Source: Linnemannia hyalina (Eukaryota; Mortierellomycota; Mortierellomycetes; Mortierellales; Mortierellaceae). Taken from it: a stretch of DNA of 64,000 nucleotides. Made by a program: the position numbers and the translations under genes. The DNA is taken from positions 620,001 to 684,000 of the forward strand of contig JAHRHY010000024.1 in the NCBI GenBank assembly GCA_019671135.1, given 5' to 3'. Below the pieces are notes generated by a model. The model was given only the letters and a program-made list of their open reading frames with translations. It searched no databases and was not told where the DNA came from. Positions 62,659 to 64,000 of this stretch are shown here, piece after piece. Every line of letters starts with the position of its first letter. Position 1 is the first letter of the stretch.

Positions 62659-63029
62659 TTTTTTTTGTACACAATTTTATTTCTCTAACAAACAGCATAG
62701 AGAAGTTATTTGGAAGTAGGAGGGGACTACAGACCAAACTCTTCAGTGCACCATCCACCAGTCGCAGTCCGGTCCAGAACCTGGCTCTGCGCAACAATTG
62801 TCGCTGCTCTTCACAGCTTAAAGGGAAGAAAATAAAGCTATATACGAATGAAGGGGATTCTTCCCATCCTCTCCATCATTGACAACCTCCTCCTTCCTAA
62901 CAAACTCTCCAACAACCGCTCGTCAGCAGCGCGTGTGTCCTTGGTCGCTCCAGGGCACCTTCCTTCATCATGTGTGGCTAGCGAAGCGCCACACGGGCAG
63001 AAACCATCATGCGTAATGTATCCTTGACT
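62659..63029 (-). mobile_element. 5'-truncated LINE copy E
   Basis: A reverse-strand copy beginning with T8 and GTACAC and running through the 3' UTR and the last part of the LINE frame, still open and ending MGRIPFIRI. A 6-bp in-frame deletion removes two residues near GYITHDGF. It is intermediate in age between copy A and copies C/D. The 5' end stops about 115 bp before tRNA-Tyr; no clear target-site duplication was found. Confidence 0.88.
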
Positions 63030-63144
63030 TTGCGGGTCAAATTTGCAGCCCATACGATTCAGTCAAACCTGTATAGTCTACCACTACGTCATCGCTAAAT
63101 GCAGTCAAACAGTACATAATGCTCTGAGATTAAGGCGTAAACAT

Positions 63145-63227
63145 CCGAAAATAGCTCAGTTGGTAGAGCGGGAGACTGTAGTTTGTCTGTCATCTCTAGG
63201 TCCCTGGTTCAAATCCGGGTTTTCGGA
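63145..63227 (+). tRNA. tRNA-Tyr (anticodon GTA) with 10-nt intron
   Basis: A cloverleaf with acceptor CCGAAAA/TTTTCGG, D arm GCTC AGTTGGTA GAGC, anticodon stem GGAGA/TCTCT, loop CTGTAG-A, T arm CCTGG TTCAAAT CCGGG and discriminator A. A 10-nt intron (63182-63191) sits one base after the anticodon, the canonical position. TTTT follows 4 bp after the gene. Confidence 0.95.
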
Positions 63228-63723
63228 TATCTTTTGCTTCTGTCATCAACCCCCATCGCTCCACTTTTTTTGTTTTGGTCACACCCAGGAAACGAGCTTT
63301 GCTTGAGAACGATGGCTTTCAACGCGTTTGATAGTTGTTTTCTTCTTCTTGCATTCATTTTCCGACTGAGAGAATCTCTCCTTTTTCCTTGTTCCTTTTT
63401 CCCTGTTCCTTTTCTTTGTTCCTTTTTTTTTTTTCCTGACAGCGACACACTCACGAAAATGAATATATGGATAAAGAAGCACTGAGATTGGAACCCCAAA
63501 GAAAAAAGTAAAGGTCGCGTCTTTGATTTGTTTATTCACTCTGTTCCGCCTGCTTGCCAACTTCTACACGGGGCCTAGTTCCTGAATATAACCAGGTAAA
63601 TAACGATCCTTGGAGGTCTTTTACAACCTTCAATTTAGATTTGGCGCCCTTCGACCAAGGGACTCATCGCGAACACCAACTGTAATTCCTGCAACTTGAC
63701 CGCCACCCATTCCCGCTGCTTCG
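63228..63723. other. Intergenic region
   Basis: 496 bp, T/C-rich with short homopolymers. No gene or RNA recognised. Confidence 0.4.
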
Positions 63724-64000
63724 CTAGTTGTCCCTGTAGCTCCGGAAGGATTGAAAGGATTCGAGGGTGTTGAGAGGCATGTAGTTGACGATGGCGAGCG
63801 CCATTTTTCCTTGGGCATCAAGTGTCACATGTGGTTTGCGAAGATTCTTCACCTTGGGGTACTAAGCGACAATGTTGCTAGCGATGACGGGATCTGGTCG
63901 TTGTAGATTGTAGGGGCATCCATAATGGCGAAGTTTCGGGAGGTACTTGGGGAGGGAGATAATGAGGTCCCCGTCGATGTTGCTGTTCTCGACGATCAGC
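63724..64000 (-). pseudogene. 3' fragment of an unrecognised protein gene with an internal stop
   Basis: The minus-strand frame enters from the right edge (LIVENSNIDGDLIISLPKYL, then RHYGCPYNLQRPDPVIASN), meets TAG at 63862-63864, and continues in the same frame for 45 codons (NLRKPHVTLDAQGKMALAIV, then LESFQSFRSYRDN) to a second TAG at 63724-63726. Residue content on both sides is coding-like. Either the gene is broken, or it truly ends at the first stop, or GCTTAG is an intron acceptor. The leucine/proline pattern recalls F-box or LRR-type proteins that are numerous in such fungi, but too little is visible to name it. Confidence 0.45.

Overview
The window is fungal nuclear DNA. Coding exons are short to medium, introns are mostly 60-700 bp, intergenic regions are short, and genes lie on both strands with no operons. 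Gene content points to an early-diverging oleaginous fungus, probably Mortierellaceae: an animal-type ferritin, a type III glutamine synthetase, a conserved BLOC-1 subunit, lipin, and long pyrimidine-rich leaders in front of start codons. The genus is an inference; the kingdom is secure.

Layout, left to right. 1-12 kb: start of a proteasome subunit (Rpn5-like), SGF29 (SAGA), a PNPOx/ferredoxin-reductase fusion flavoprotein, a secreted single-pass membrane protein, a two-RRM protein and TIM17. 12-26 kb: a 1,827-aa Q-rich Spp1/CFP1-type COMPASS subunit, SNU13, BLOS1, a secreted Ser/Thr/Pro-rich wall protein, a MAPEG protein and SNF7 (ESCRT-III). 26-32 kb: an unrecognised protein with degenerate KH-like repeats, and glutamine synthetase III. 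32-46 kb: tRNA-Arg and tRNA-Val, a gene-poor stretch, a DHHC palmitoyltransferase and a membrane-anchored double amidohydrolase. 46-49 kb: a second tRNA-Val with nested LINE insertions. 49-64 kb: a bHLH factor, ADE13, lipin/PAH1, ferritin, tRNA-Tyr with another LINE copy, and a broken gene at the right edge.

The genes are mostly unrelated housekeeping functions: chromatin marking (SGF29, Spp1), membrane traffic (BLOS1, SNF7, DHHC), lipid and nitrogen metabolism (PAH1, GSIII, ADE13), mitochondrial import (TIM17) and splicing (SNU13). Exon models for 17 multi-exon genes were followed by hand and all close in frame, including two that need GC-AG introns.

The most unusual system is a non-LTR retrotransposon family. 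All five detectable insertions lie in the 5' flank of a tRNA gene, with the element's 5' end facing the tRNA and its poly(A) tail pointing away. One is only a 6-bp 3' stub plus poly(A), flanked by a perfect 14-bp target-site duplication. Another is nested in a sibling copy, also with a 14-bp duplication. This suggests a tRNA-gene-targeting LINE. Other notable points are a 145-unit CT microsatellite in a lipin intron, an ATG-only first exon in SNU13, and orphan purine-rich blocks that may mark unannotated divergent transcripts.
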